Source: a virus. Taken from it: 20,251 bases of DNA. The position numbers and the translations under genes were made by a program. The stretch is from positions 1 to 20,251 of the IMG/VR virus record IMGVR_UViG_3300018424_000346. The stretch is one strand, 5' to 3'. The notes beneath the pieces are model-generated. The model saw nothing but the letters and a program-made list of their open reading frames with translations, was not told the origin of the DNA and ran no database searches. Every line of letters starts with the position of its first letter. Position 1 is the first letter of the stretch. Shown here in pieces: positions 11,915-20,251 of the stretch.

Positions 11915-14900
11915 ATGCAAAAGAACATCAACGTATCTGACAGAGTTGCTTATCAGGTACCTGATTTTATCAGGGAAGAGGATCAGCAGTTCGTAAACTT
12001 CCTGTTTGAATATTACAAGTCACAGGAAAAGACAGGCAGGCCCTTTGACATCCTCAATAACGTCAATCTCTACCTGGACGTTGACTCTTATTCGCAGAGA
12101 ACACTCTCTGCAGGCACCACACTGCTCAAGGACATCGGTTTCGACGAAGACCTCATTGAGGTTGAGTCGATTGATGGATTTATCGAGAAAGATGGCAGCA
12201 TCCTGATCGATAATGAAGTCATCTACTACGAATCGCTGACTAGAGGTCCCGATGCGATTCTAACCCCTGGTATTTCGACCGAAGAGTTCAAGAAGAAAGA
12301 ACAACTTCTGGAATCACCGTTCCAATACTTCGATGGCGTCCAAAACACCTTTGATCTGCGATTCCTTGGTGAACCGATTCAACCTGTCTCGGCAGATCAC
12401 CTTGTTGTGCGTGTTTATGGCGTAGCACAGATTCCTGGTGAGGATTATTACGTTGAAGGCGATACAATCCGTTTTTCAACACCTCCTAGAGAAAGACTTG
12501 GTACAGATGACCCCAATACAACCTCAATCATCTACATGGTTGGTTTTGCGGACATCAATATTGACACTTTGGATGAAAATCCGATTCAAGATGGTTCTAA
12601 AACCCATCCTCTTCGCTTTGGCACTCAGTTCTACACTCCTGTATCGGAAGTTGGTCTGATCGTCAATAGAAATGGCGTCTTCCAGAAACCATTTATTGAT
12701 TATGTGATTTATCAGACTATCGATGATGGCACATACATCGAGTTCCGTGGTCTGCAACTGTCTGCCAGTGAAAGACTGACGATTCGTTCTATCGAGTACA
12801 TTTCTCCTGCTATTGGATCGGGCGCTGAGATCGTTTCTTCGGTTAATGAAGAAGGAAATCTGATCGACCTCATCGTCAATAATGGCGGTAGTGGTTATCG
12901 TCTGGAGTTTGCACCTAAAGTAACCATTACCCCGTCTGACCTCGGTGGTGTTGGGGCAACTGCACGTAGTTTGATTGGTGGTGCTAAAAATATCAACTTG
13001 ATTGGTGGTGGTCAAGGTTATACCTCCTACAATCCACCACTGATTGAGATTGCTCCCCCTACAGACCCATATGGCACTCAGGCAACAGCAGAGTTGGTTG
13101 TTGATGATGAGACTGGTCAGGTAAGTTCTCTCAAAATCACCAACTCTGGTTCTGGTTACGACTTCATCCCTGCAGTTAGTTTCAATAATCCCTCTGGTGC
13201 TGATATTACCGATCCTGAGATTGATAGTGAGGGTCGTCTTGTAACTGATAGTATCAGTGTGACTGCTGGTGGTCGTGGTTACTCCAATCCCCCTTTAGTT
13301 TACATTGATCCTGCTCCTGTAGACGGCATCGATGCCCAAGCAGTCGCTGTTCTGAACCCCGAGGGCGTTCTGGTCCAAGTTGTGATCACGAACCGTGGTA
13401 GAGGGTATACCAGCACACCTAGAGCACGTATTATTCAACCTGTTGGTGCACAAGTCCTTGGCGTGACTGTTGCATCTGGTTCAGTCACTGACATTGAACT
13501 GCTGACTGGTGGTAGAGGTTATGTTGACCCACCATCTGTCTATATCGTCGATGATCGTAAGGATGCTGCTGGTCTTTCCATTGGCGGTAAGGGTGCAACT
13601 GCGGTTGCAACCATCTTTAACGGTGAAATCACCGACATCAGTATTACCAACTTTGGTGAGGGGTATGATCCAGCATTCCCACCAAAAATCTACATTGCAG
13701 AACCCCAAGCAGCTAGAGCATCTGTAGATATTGGTTTTGATGAGGTTACTGGATTTGAAATCAACACATCTGGCTCTGGGTACAAACCCTCTGCTCTGGT
13801 GGGCTGTGTGCGTGGCACCAGCGGAACTATCTCCTACGATAATGTAGGAAACCAAATCTTTGCAACCGAATCTCAACTCAGACTCAGCAATCACGTTGCT
13901 GGTGCTGAAGTTGTCTCTCTGGACACACTTTTCTTACGTCAGATTTTTGATAAGATCCGCCGTCAGTATCTGCCGACCATTCAACTGGATTATACTAAGG
14001 TAAATCCTGTTCAGGTCATCAAACGAATCCGTGACTTCTATTCATCTAAGGGTACCAAAACTGCAACTCAGTTCTTGTTCAAAGTTCTGTTTGGTGAAGA
14101 GGTAGATGTCTACTATCCCCGTGATGAGGTCATTTCACCTTCTGCAGCAAGTTGGGTTGTTGATACGATTCTTCGTGCAACTCTTATTGAAGGTAATCCC
14201 GACGATTTGATCAATGGAGAGCTCGTTCAACTCGTAGATGAAGTTGATACTAACGTCACGGCTGCTTCTGCACTGATCGAGAACGTTATTTCGATCATTA
14301 AAGGCACCGACACCATTTATGAACTGGCAATCTCTGAAGAAACACTTCAGGGTAAGTTTATCATTCCGTATAAGACAAAACTGGTCGAGTTTCTGAGTGA
14401 GACAGATCAAATCATCACTGTGGACTCCACAATCGGATGGCCCGCAAGAAACGGGACAATCCGCATCAATGATGAGGAAGTTGTTCAGTATAAAGAGCGT
14501 TCACTGAACCAGTTCATCGAATGTACTCGTTCTAAGAACGGTGTGGTCGAAGACTGGGATCCTGGCACTATTGTCTATTCTGATATCTACGTTTACGTCA
14601 ACTATGGCACTGAACAGCAGTGCAAACTGCGTATTCTGGGTATTGCTGAAGCAGGAAGTACAACTCTCGACGATACTGGTTCCTACTACCTCGAAGGCGA
14701 TAAACTGACCGTTGCATCTCTTGGTGCTACCGATCAGGACGAAAAACTGTCTTCTTGGTTGTATAACGTTAAAAAACTGATTGCTGTCGAATCTGCAACT
14801 CCTGGAGGTCAGAATAACCAGACTGCAACTATCGTAACAAGCAATCCTCATGGTTTGTTGGTGGAAGATAACGTGACAGTCTATGGTGCAAACCCAACTG

Positions 14901-17900
14901 TCTATAACGGCACATTCCAAGTTACAGCACGTCTTGATGAGTATACCTTCTCTTATCAGATGCTTGCTCCTACGGATATTGTTCCTCAGGGCAATATTCT
15001 TCTATCAGTTGACCTGAACCGTGGTAAGTCTGACGTTAGCGCGATCAATACTGCGATTCAACCGTTTACTAGCAATATCCAAAACTCATTCTTCAATGCA
15101 CAGTATGTTTATGCTGCTGCAACAGGTCTCCCCAACTATAAAGTTGGTCCCTTTATTGGTACTGCACTGATTCCTGGTAACCAACGCAAACTTCTGCGTT
15201 TCCCCAGAACGGTAACAACTGTCTCCAAGCGTGAAACCGTAAAACCCAATACTGCAGTTGGTGCATGGGTTAATGGTGTTTCGGTATGGTCCTATAAGTC
15301 CTCTGAGTTCCTGCGCTATGGTCCTCTAACAAGCATTACCATCACCAATGGTGGTAAGGGATATGACGCTGGCAATAAACCACAACTTGAGATAACTGGT
15401 GGTGGTGGATCTGGTGCTGCTGCGGAAGTTACCGTTAATGGTTCGCTTTTCTCTATTGAAGTAACCAATGGTGGTTCTGGATATACGTCACAACCTCTGG
15501 TATCGGTTGTTGGTGGGGGTGGCATCGGTGCTACCGCACAGGCAGTCATTACTGGTGGTCGTGTAAGTCGTGTACTGGTTGAACAACCTGGCAGTGGATA
15601 TACTTCCCAACCTCTGATCTCCATCACTGGTGGTGGTGGAACTGGTGCCACAGCAACTGCAAGTGTTCGCGGTCCTATCTCCGCAGTAACTCTGACTAAC
15701 GCTGGTTCTGGTTATACCGATCTTCCTACCATTAACCTAAACTCTGGTTCTGGTGCTCTTGCACAACCGATCGTAATCAACGGTCGTATTGTGTCTATTG
15801 CTATCATTAACTCTGGTAGTGGTTATACAACTGCACCCAACGTTGTGATTAACGGCGATGGTTTTGGTGCCATCGCAAAAGCAGTTATTGGTACCATCGG
15901 CGAAGATAAGGGTAAGGTCATTAGTGTCCAGATCCTGAACAAGGGTATTAACTATACACAAGGCAACACAACAATCCGCCTTGAAGCAGTTGGTGAGTTT
16001 GCAACGTTCACTCCCAACGTTTTCCAGTGGACAAAGAACCTGCATTACGATCTTGCGGACAAGTATGACTTTGCAAGAGGTTATGTTTTCACAGGTTACA
16101 ATAACCAGTTCGGTGGCGAATATGCTCACCTTGTTGACCCGAAAGAACTGCGTTATGTGGTTGGTGACAACGTATTCCTGGATCCTGCAACAAATACTTT
16201 CCAAGAACAGACTGCTAATAATGAGCACTCCCCGATTCTTGGTTGGGCATACGATGGCAACCCCATCTATGGACCATATGGTTATATCGATCCTACAGAT
16301 CAAAATAGTGGTCTGAGAAGACTCCGTTCCTCGTATCAACTTAAGGAATCTTTGGTTTATGAGGTAGATTCCAATCCTAACCCCAGTCGTGGTGATGGAC
16401 CTCCGTTGAGTGAGTATCCTGCTGGCACATTCGTTGATGACTATGAATATGCCTTCCAGCTAGGAGATCTGGACCCCTACAATGGTCGTTTCTGTAAGAC
16501 TCCTGAGTATCCTGACGGCACTTATGCATATTTCGTTACTATCGACGAATCTGATGCAGGTCAGGCAGTATTCCCGTATATTCTTGGTCCCGAGTTCTAT
16601 TCTCAACCAGATACCTGGAATATGAACCAGGATGCGACTCAGGATAACATTCCTGCTGATGTTGTCCGTTTCCGCGATCCGTTTACTGAAGTTGACATCG
16701 ATGTTGACCGTCAACCCAACAGAGAACCCGATATTCTGACTACAGAACTTGAGGCATACCCTCTGGTCCTGGAAATCCAAGATACCAATGGTGATGGCAT
16801 CATTGACTCCAATGAACAGTTGGAAGTCATTGAACTGTCCGAAGAATCGACTCTGCAAATCTACGATTACTTCCCGACCGTTTCTGACGAGTCTAGAGTT
16901 GACATTGAAGTCGAAACTATCACTAAGTTTGAGTCTGCACAGATCGACGGATTTGTTATCGAGAATCCTGGTGTTTCTTATCAGGTAGATGACGTTATCT
17001 TCTTCGATAACGAGGGTTCTGGTGGTTTTGGTGCTTCTGCAGCAGTTTCTGCTGTTGAAGGTCTCACAATCCTTGGTTATCAGAAGATTATCGAAAATGA
17101 CATTGTATACGGTAAGATTACTACCGATGGCAATCATGAACTGTATGTTGGTGATGAAGTAATCGTCACGTCTACAGTTATCCCCGATAATACCAACAAG
17201 ACCTACTATACAAAGGTTGTTTCTGGTATTGAGGATATTGTCATTGACCAAGAGGGTGTTGGTTACAACGAGTCTATTCCCCCGACATATGAACTGATCA
17301 CGACCTCTGGTCAGGATGCAGTATTGGATCTGAACGTTACTCAGACTGGTCAGATTACGGATGCTCAGATCAATATCATCAACTCTGGTAATCAGTATGA
17401 TCCTGAGAATCCCCCACAAATCCGTGTCTCACACCCACAGATTTTCAAGAAGACTCGTTACTATGCTGGCGAATACAGAGAAACCACCCAAAGTGAGGAA
17501 ACTCTGGGTGTGTTCAATGTCAATCACTCTCTGACAAGTAGTCTTCGTTATACCTATGTTTGTGGTTCTATCACTAAGCCAGATGGTACAACTGCTGCTT
17601 GGATTGCTAAGTTTAACGATGTAGGCGATCTGATTTGGGATCGTACACTCGAAACTATTGATGGTATTACCAAAACTGCTAGATTCAAGCAGATGTACCT
17701 CGATGAGCGTTCAGAGAACGACATCATCTATGTTGTTGGTGAGACTGAGTACGATGTTGCAAATAATCGTCCCGATATCCTTCTCGTTAAGTATGAGTCG
17801 GCATTTGACAATGCAAACCAACCCGAGGGTCAAGTAAGATACCAAAAGGAGATTGCAGGTGTCTCTGGTACCACTCGCCGTGACTATGCGATGGGTATCA

Positions 17901-20251
17901 CTCTTGGCGAAGAAGAAAGAGTATACATTTGCGGTTATACCGACACTAACTCACCCGACCCCGACGATATGTGGGTCATTCAGATGAATGAAGAAGGTGA
18001 GATGAGAGAGAAGCGTAAGATCTCCTCGGAAGGTGATGATGAGCGTATGCACCAGATTAAATATCTGGGAGATGCAAGATATCTGTTTGTCGGCATGAAT
18101 ATGTCCGACTACTACATGATTATTGGTGAGTTCTTCTTCGATGGTAATAACATCGAACTTTCTTACGCCAAGAACATCAATATCTCTGGTGGTAGACCCC
18201 AGAATCCCCGTTTCACGATTGACAACTATAATGATGTATATCTGACATTTGATATCTTTAACAATGCCATTCAGAAGAACTCCGCTGTTGGTATTGCCAA
18301 GTTTGCTTATGATCAGATCAATGCCAATGAACCCACTTGGGATTGGTATAAAACTCTTGCACCTAGCACAGAGTTTGTCTCTATTACCAATGCAGACATC
18401 AATATTGATATTTTCGGCAATGTGACCCTGGTCACCGACACCAAACTTACCGAAAACACCAGAAAAGTTGCTGCTCACTACATCAAGTTTAATGGTGAGA
18501 TTCTTAAGCAATCTACTATCGAAGATGTCGATACAGTTGGTGTTCAGGCTAAAACCCACAGTGTTGATGATTCTGGAGACCTGATCATCTTTGGTCAGAA
18601 GCAAAAGTCCGATCAAGCGGCATCTTACCGTTTTGATGGTTCTGAGGGTACTGGTGGATTTATTTCTGCTATTACTAACATTACTGGCACTTCTGCAACT
18701 CGTGGTGCTGGTGTTGGTACTCTTGGGTCTATTTCTGCAGCAGATCAAATCAGAGCAACCAATATTGGTACTCTGACCACTGCAACTGCTGTCAACGTTC
18801 TCCGTGCTGGTAAAATCTCGACAGTTGGTGGATTTAGTGCTGCCGATGTTCAACGTGCAGGTACTGTCCTCGATCTGGAGAACTTTAGTGGTGCCGAAGC
18901 CCGTCGCGGTGGTGCAGTTAATGCTGTAACCAACATCTCTGCTGCAGATCCGAAGCGTGGTGGTGTTATTGCATCCGTAAACAATATTGGTGCTGCAGAC
19001 CAAGCAAGAGGTGGTCGAATCACCTTGATGGCAAATATTTCTGCTGCGGACCCTCTCCGTGGTGGTAATATCCTTGGCGTTGGTAATGTTAGTGCTGCTG
19101 ATCCTTCTAGATCTGCTGGAACATATCAGGGCGTTGTCTATACAACATCTGGTAGTGGTGTTAATGCAGTCTTTGATATTACTGTCAATGCTTCTGGTGC
19201 AGCAATCATTACCGTTGTAAATGGTGGTATTTCGTTTGCAATCAACGAAACAATCACTGTTGCTGATGCTCAGTTGGGTGGCGGTGGTGCTCCCGACGTA
19301 ACATTCCAAGTCAATGCTATTGGCGGTTTCAACTATACAAATGTTCCCGTAACCAGTACAGATGTAAACAGCACTGGTTCTGGTGCCACTGTGGACGTTG
19401 GTGTTTCTTCCACTGGTGATGTTTCCTTGACAGTCAACCAAGGTGGTATTGGATACTACAACGGCGAAACCCTGACCATTTCCGATTCGGATATCGGTGC
19501 TTCTGGTGCTGCTAATCCAACATTTGATGTATCTGGTCTTGGCGGATTCTCTTATACCAACGTTGCTAGCACAAACAATGGTGTTGGTGTTAATGCAACC
19601 TTCAACGTAACTATTGATGGAACAGGTGCAGCAACTGTTGTACAGGTTAACCAAGGCGGTCTTGCATATGCAGCTGGCAACACAGTTACTATTTCGGATA
19701 CCTTGCTTGGCAATAATGGTGCAGCAGATCTGACATTCGATGTTGCAACGATTACCGCTCCTGCAACATACACAAACGTTGCTGCTACTTCAACAAGTGG
19801 TATTGGTACAAATGCAACGTTCTCCGTTACTATTGATGCTAGCGGTGCTGCATCTGTTATCACTTGCACTCCTGCTGGTCTGTCTTATGCAGTCGGTGAT
19901 ACCATTACGATTGCCGATACATCTCTCGGTAATAGTGGTGCTGCTGACCTCACATTTGAGGTGGCAACCATCAAGGCACCCCCTCTGTATAGCAACGTTG
20001 CTACAACAACCAATGGTGCTGGTTCTGGTCTAACTGTGCAGGTTACCATCGCTGCAGACGGTTCTGTGGCATTCCTGAACGTTACTGATCCTGGTAATGG
20101 ATATGTGGTTGGTGATACCATCACTATCCAAGATGCAGATGTTGGTGCTACTGGTGCTGCAAATATCACTGCAGATGTTGAATCTGTTGGTGGTGGTGCG
20201 ATCTATACTGTAAGCAACTTTACGAGCACTGGTTCTGGTACTGGTGCAAAA
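11915..20251 (+). CDS. giant baseplate/tail fibre-type structural protein, gp7 position, YHYH motif (partial at 3' end)
   Basis: Starting at ATG 11915, five bases after gp6, one frame stays open for 2779 codons to the window edge. Residues 1-50 (VPDFIREEDQQFVNFLFEYYKSQ, LYLDVDSYS) and about 669-747 (TLFLRQIFDKIRRQYLP, RIRDFYSSKGTKTATQFLFKVLFGEEV) look like the conserved framework of large proteins found after gp6 in cyanomyoviruses, where T4 has gp7. Inserted or added parts are: eight GxGY beta units (about 320-625); five more plus a variant (about 1141-1352); a YHYH-type motif, HSPILGWAYDGNPIYGPYG (about 1438-1456); an EF-hand-like loop (1623-1634); a probable beta-propeller (about 1856-2249); nine 17-residue repeats (2256-2408); and repeats of about 73 residues from 2403 on. 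No Shine-Dalgarno is seen. Orthology to gp7 is inferred from position only. Confidence 0.85.
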   Translation, partial: MQKNINVSDRVAYQVPDFIREEDQQFVNFLFEYYKSQEKTGRPFDILNNVNLYLDVDSYSQRTLSAGTTLLKDIGFDEDLIEVESIDGFIEKDGSILIDNEVIYYESLTRGPDAILTPGISTEEFKKKEQLLESPFQYFDGVQNTFDLRFLGEPIQPVSADHLVVRVYGVAQIPGEDYYVEGDTIRFSTPPRERLGTDDPNTTSIIYMVGFADINIDTLDENPIQDGSKTHPLRFGTQFYTPVSEVGLIVNRNGVFQKPFIDYVIYQTIDDGTYIEFRGLQLSASERLTIRSIEYISPAIGSGAEIVSSVNEEGNLIDLIVNNGGSGYRLEFAPKVTITPSDLGGVGATARSLIGGAKNINLIGGGQGYTSYNPPLIEIAPPTDPYGTQATAELVVDDETGQVSSLKITNSGSGYDFIPAVSFNNPSGADITDPEIDSEGRLVTDSISVTAGGRGYSNPPLVYIDPAPVDGIDAQAVAVLNPEGVLVQVVITNRGRGYTSTPRARIIQPVGAQVLGVTVASGSVTDIELLTGGRGYVDPPSVYIVDDRKDAAGLSIGGKGATAVATIFNGEITDISITNFGEGYDPAFPPKIYIAEPQAARASVDIGFDEVTGFEINTSGSGYKPSALVGCVRGTSGTISYDNVGNQIFATESQLRLSNHVAGAEVVSLDTLFLRQIFDKIRRQYLPTIQLDYTKVNPVQVIKRIRDFYSSKGTKTATQFLFKVLFGEEVDVYYPRDEVISPSAASWVVDTILRATLIEGNPDDLINGELVQLVDEVDTNVTAASALIENVISIIKGTDTIYELAISEETLQGKFIIPYKTKLVEFLSETDQIITVDSTIGWPARNGTIRINDEEVVQYKERSLNQFIECTRSKNGVVEDWDPGTIVYSDIYVYVNYGTEQQCKLRILGIAEAGSTTLDDTGSYYLEGDKLTVASLGATDQDEKLSSWLYNVKKLIAVESATPGGQNNQTATIVTSNPHGLLVEDNVTVYGANPTVYNGTFQVTARLDEYTFSYQMLAPTDIVPQGNILLSVDLNRGKSDVSAINTAIQPFTSNIQNSFFNAQYVYAAATGLPNYKVGPFIGTALIPGNQRKLLRFPRTVTTVSKRETVKPNTAVGAWVNGVSVWSYKSSEFLRYGPLTSITITNGGKGYDAGNKPQLEITGGGGSGAAAEVTVNGSLFSIEVTNGGSGYTSQPLVSVVGGGGIGATAQAVITGGRVSRVLVEQPGSGYTSQPLISITGGGGTGATATASVRGPISAVTLTNAGSGYTDLPTINLNSGSGALAQPIVINGRIVSIAIINSGSGYTTAPNVVINGDGFGAIAKAVIGTIGEDKGKVISVQILNKGINYTQGNTTIRLEAVGEFATFTPNVFQWTKNLHYDLADKYDFARGYVFTGYNNQFGGEYAHLVDPKELRYVVGDNVFLDPATNTFQEQTANNEHSPILGWAYDGNPIYGPYGYIDPTDQNSGLRRLRSSYQLKESLVYEVDSNPNPSRGDGPPLSEYPAGTFVDDYEYAFQLGDLDPYNGRFCKTPEYPDGTYAYFVTIDESDAGQAVFPYILGPEFYSQPDTWNMNQDATQDNIPADVVRFRDPFTEVDIDVDRQPNREPDILTTELEAYPLVLEIQDTNGDGIIDSNEQLEVIELSEESTLQIYDYFPTVSDESRVDIEVETITKFESAQIDGFVIENPGVSYQVDDVIFFDNEGSGGFGASAAVSAVEGLTILGYQKIIENDIVYGKITTDGNHELYVGDEVIVTSTVIPDNTNKTYYTKVVSGIEDIVIDQEGVGYNESIPPTYELITTSGQDAVLDLNVTQTGQITDAQINIINSGNQYDPENPPQIRVSHPQIFKKTRYYAGEYRETTQSEETLGVFNVNHSLTSSLRYTYVCGSITKPDGTTAAWIAKFNDVGDLIWDRTLETIDGITKTARFKQMYLDERSENDIIYVVGETEYDVANNRPDILLVKYESAFDNANQPEGQVRYQKEIAGVSGTTRRDYAMGITLGEEERVYICGYTDTNSPDPDDMWVIQMNEEGEMREKRKISSEGDDERMHQIKYLGDARYLFVGMNMSDYYMIIGEFFFDGNNIELSYAKNINISGGRPQNPRFTIDNYNDVYLTFDIFNNAIQKNSAVGIAKFAYDQINANEPTWDWYKTLAPSTEFVSITNADINIDIFGNVTLVTDTKLTENTRKVAAHYIKFNGEILKQSTIEDVDTVGVQAKTHSVDDSGDLIIFGQKQKSDQAASYRFDGSEGTGGFISAITNITGTSATRGAGVGTLGSISAADQIRATNIGTLTTATAVNVLRAGKISTVGGFSAADVQRAGTVLDLENFSGAEARRGGAVNAVTNISAADPKRGGVIASVNNIGAADQARGGRITLMANISAADPLRGGNILGVGNVSAADPSRSAGTYQGVVYTTSGSGVNAVFDITVNASGAAIITVVNGGISFAINETITVADAQLGGGGAPDVTFQVNAIGGFNYTNVPVTSTDVNSTGSGATVDVGVSSTGDVSLTVNQGGIGYYNGETLTISDSDIGASGAANPTFDVSGLGGFSYTNVASTNNGVGVNATFNVTIDGTGAATVVQVNQGGLAYAAGNTVTISDTLLGNNGAADLTFDVATITAPATYTNVAATSTSGIGTNATFSVTIDASGAASVITCTPAGLSYAVGDTITIADTSLGNSGAADLTFEVATIKAPPLYSNVATTTNGAGSGLTVQVTIAADGSVAFLNVTDPGNGYVVGDTITIQDADVGATGAANITADVESVGGGAIYTVSNFTSTGSGTGAK
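12860..13795 (+). repeat. first block of GxGY beta repeats (eight units)
   Basis: Within the giant protein, residues about 316-627 contain eight units of the form I-xNxGxGYxxxPxVxI..., with cores GSGY, GQGY, GSGY, GRGY, GRGY, GRGY, GEGY and GSGY, mostly 30-60 residues apart. Each unit looks like a beta-strand pair with a tight GxGY turn, so the block is likely an elongated beta structure. Confidence 0.75.
15335..15970 (+). repeat. second block of GxGY beta repeats
   Basis: Residues about 1141-1352 hold a more regular array of about 38-residue units: ITNGGKGY, VTNGGSGYTSQP, EQPGSGYTSQP, LTNAGSGYTDLP, INSGSGYTTAP and a degenerate KGINYTQG. Between them stand glycine runs (TGGGGTGATA, VGGGGIGATA). 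The higher regularity suggests more recent expansion than in the first block. Confidence 0.8.
16226..16300 (+). other. YHYH-type motif in the giant protein
   Basis: HSPILGWAYDGNPIYGPYGY is the core of the YHYH domain (PF14240-like), which occurs in tail-associated cyanophage proteins and marine bacterial surface proteins. Its biochemical role is not established. It separates the GxGY array from the calcium-loop and propeller regions. Confidence 0.75.
18680..19138 (+). repeat. nine tandem 17-residue (51-bp) repeats
   Basis: From 18680, nine consecutive 51-base units keep perfect register. The consensus is ISAADPxRGGxIxxVxN. Units 4-8 are closest (FSAADVQRAGTVLDLEN to ISAADPLRGGNILGVGN); units 1-3 and 9 are degenerate. 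They join the propeller-like region to the long C-terminal repeats. Confidence 0.85.
19121..20251 (+). repeat. C-terminal tandem repeats of about 73 residues (five units and a partial sixth)
   Basis: Units start at 19121, 19328, 19547, 19766 and 19985, and a sixth starts at 20201 and is cut by the edge. They are 69, 73, 73, 73 and 72 residues long. Each has (F/T)xYTNVxxTxxxGxG, then a TVxxxGxxxxTVNxGGxxYxxG strand pair, then (N/D)TITIxDxxLGxxGAADxTFxV. The even phase suggests a repetitive beta shaft or adhesin-like fibre. Confidence 0.85.

Noticed and set aside
11910-11917. GATAAATG as a late promoter for the giant gene
   Set aside because: It mismatches the last base of NATAAATA and overlaps the ATG, so transcription would begin after the start codon.
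17951-19654. 567-codon open frame on the minus strand opposite the giant gene
   Set aside because: It is a shadow. The + strand frame is open for 2779 codons with clear repeats. The antisense product is low-complexity Ser/Thr/Cys/Asn, as expected when few TTA, CTA or TCA codons occur on the sense strand. The same holds for the long minus-strand frames at 12524-13015, 15737-16339 and 16460-17419.
18680-20251. Tandem repeats considered as a CRISPR-like array or minisatellite
   Set aside because: The repeats are in frame, diverged at DNA level and kept at protein level within one open frame. There are no unique spacers between identical repeats.

Overview
The window looks like part of a T4-like cyanophage (cyanomyovirus) genome, most likely one infecting marine Synechococcus. 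The evidence is recognisable gp25 and gp6 baseplate-wedge genes, a PAAR-type tail-tip gene just upstream, giant glycine-rich virion proteins including one with a YHYH motif, a phage-type 2OG-Fe(II) oxygenase, and dense packing of very small genes. Every supported gene reads on the + strand. No tRNA, rRNA, integrase, transposon or CRISPR array was seen.

Region 1 (about 1-3411) is a run of small, mostly uncharacterised genes of the auxiliary/early type. It holds the end of an upstream gene, three small membrane or secreted proteins, several conserved-looking unknowns and the 2OG-Fe(II) oxygenase. A 264-base gap (2495-2758) carries three TTTTCCACA boxes (the cyanobacterial DnaA-box sequence) inside a 12-bp inverted repeat. 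It also carries a strong sigma70-type promoter (TTGACA-17-CATAAT). That promoter reads into four tiny, overlapping genes that end at a hairpin terminator (3426-3450).

Region 2 (3451-3743) has no credible gene. It is full of inverted repeats: a duplicated block, two interlocked stems and a nested hairpin. I read it as a candidate structured leader or non-coding RNA in front of a small AbrB/MazE-like gene.

Region 3 (3956-9425) starts the structural genes. It holds a short coiled-coil-like protein, an 1181-residue virion protein with DUF5648-like repeats, and the PAAR-like tip protein. Next comes a self-contained mini-unit: an extended -10 promoter, a 50-aa basic protein, and a perfect intrinsic terminator lying inside the next coding sequence. 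A protein with a degenerate phosphoribosyltransferase-like pattern and a 63-aa protein follow.

Region 4 (9425-20251) is gp25, gp6 and a giant gene that runs off the right edge after at least 2779 codons. The giant protein has an N-terminal part like gp7-position baseplate proteins, two blocks of GxGY beta repeats, a YHYH motif, an EF-hand-type calcium loop, a probable beta-propeller, nine tandem 17-residue repeats, and about five and a quarter repeats of about 73 residues. Genes here are joined by TAATG overlaps or gaps of a few bases, as in a co-transcribed late operon. NATAAATA late-promoter-like motifs occur before several of them. Assignments rest on reading the sequence and remembered family features; no database search was run.
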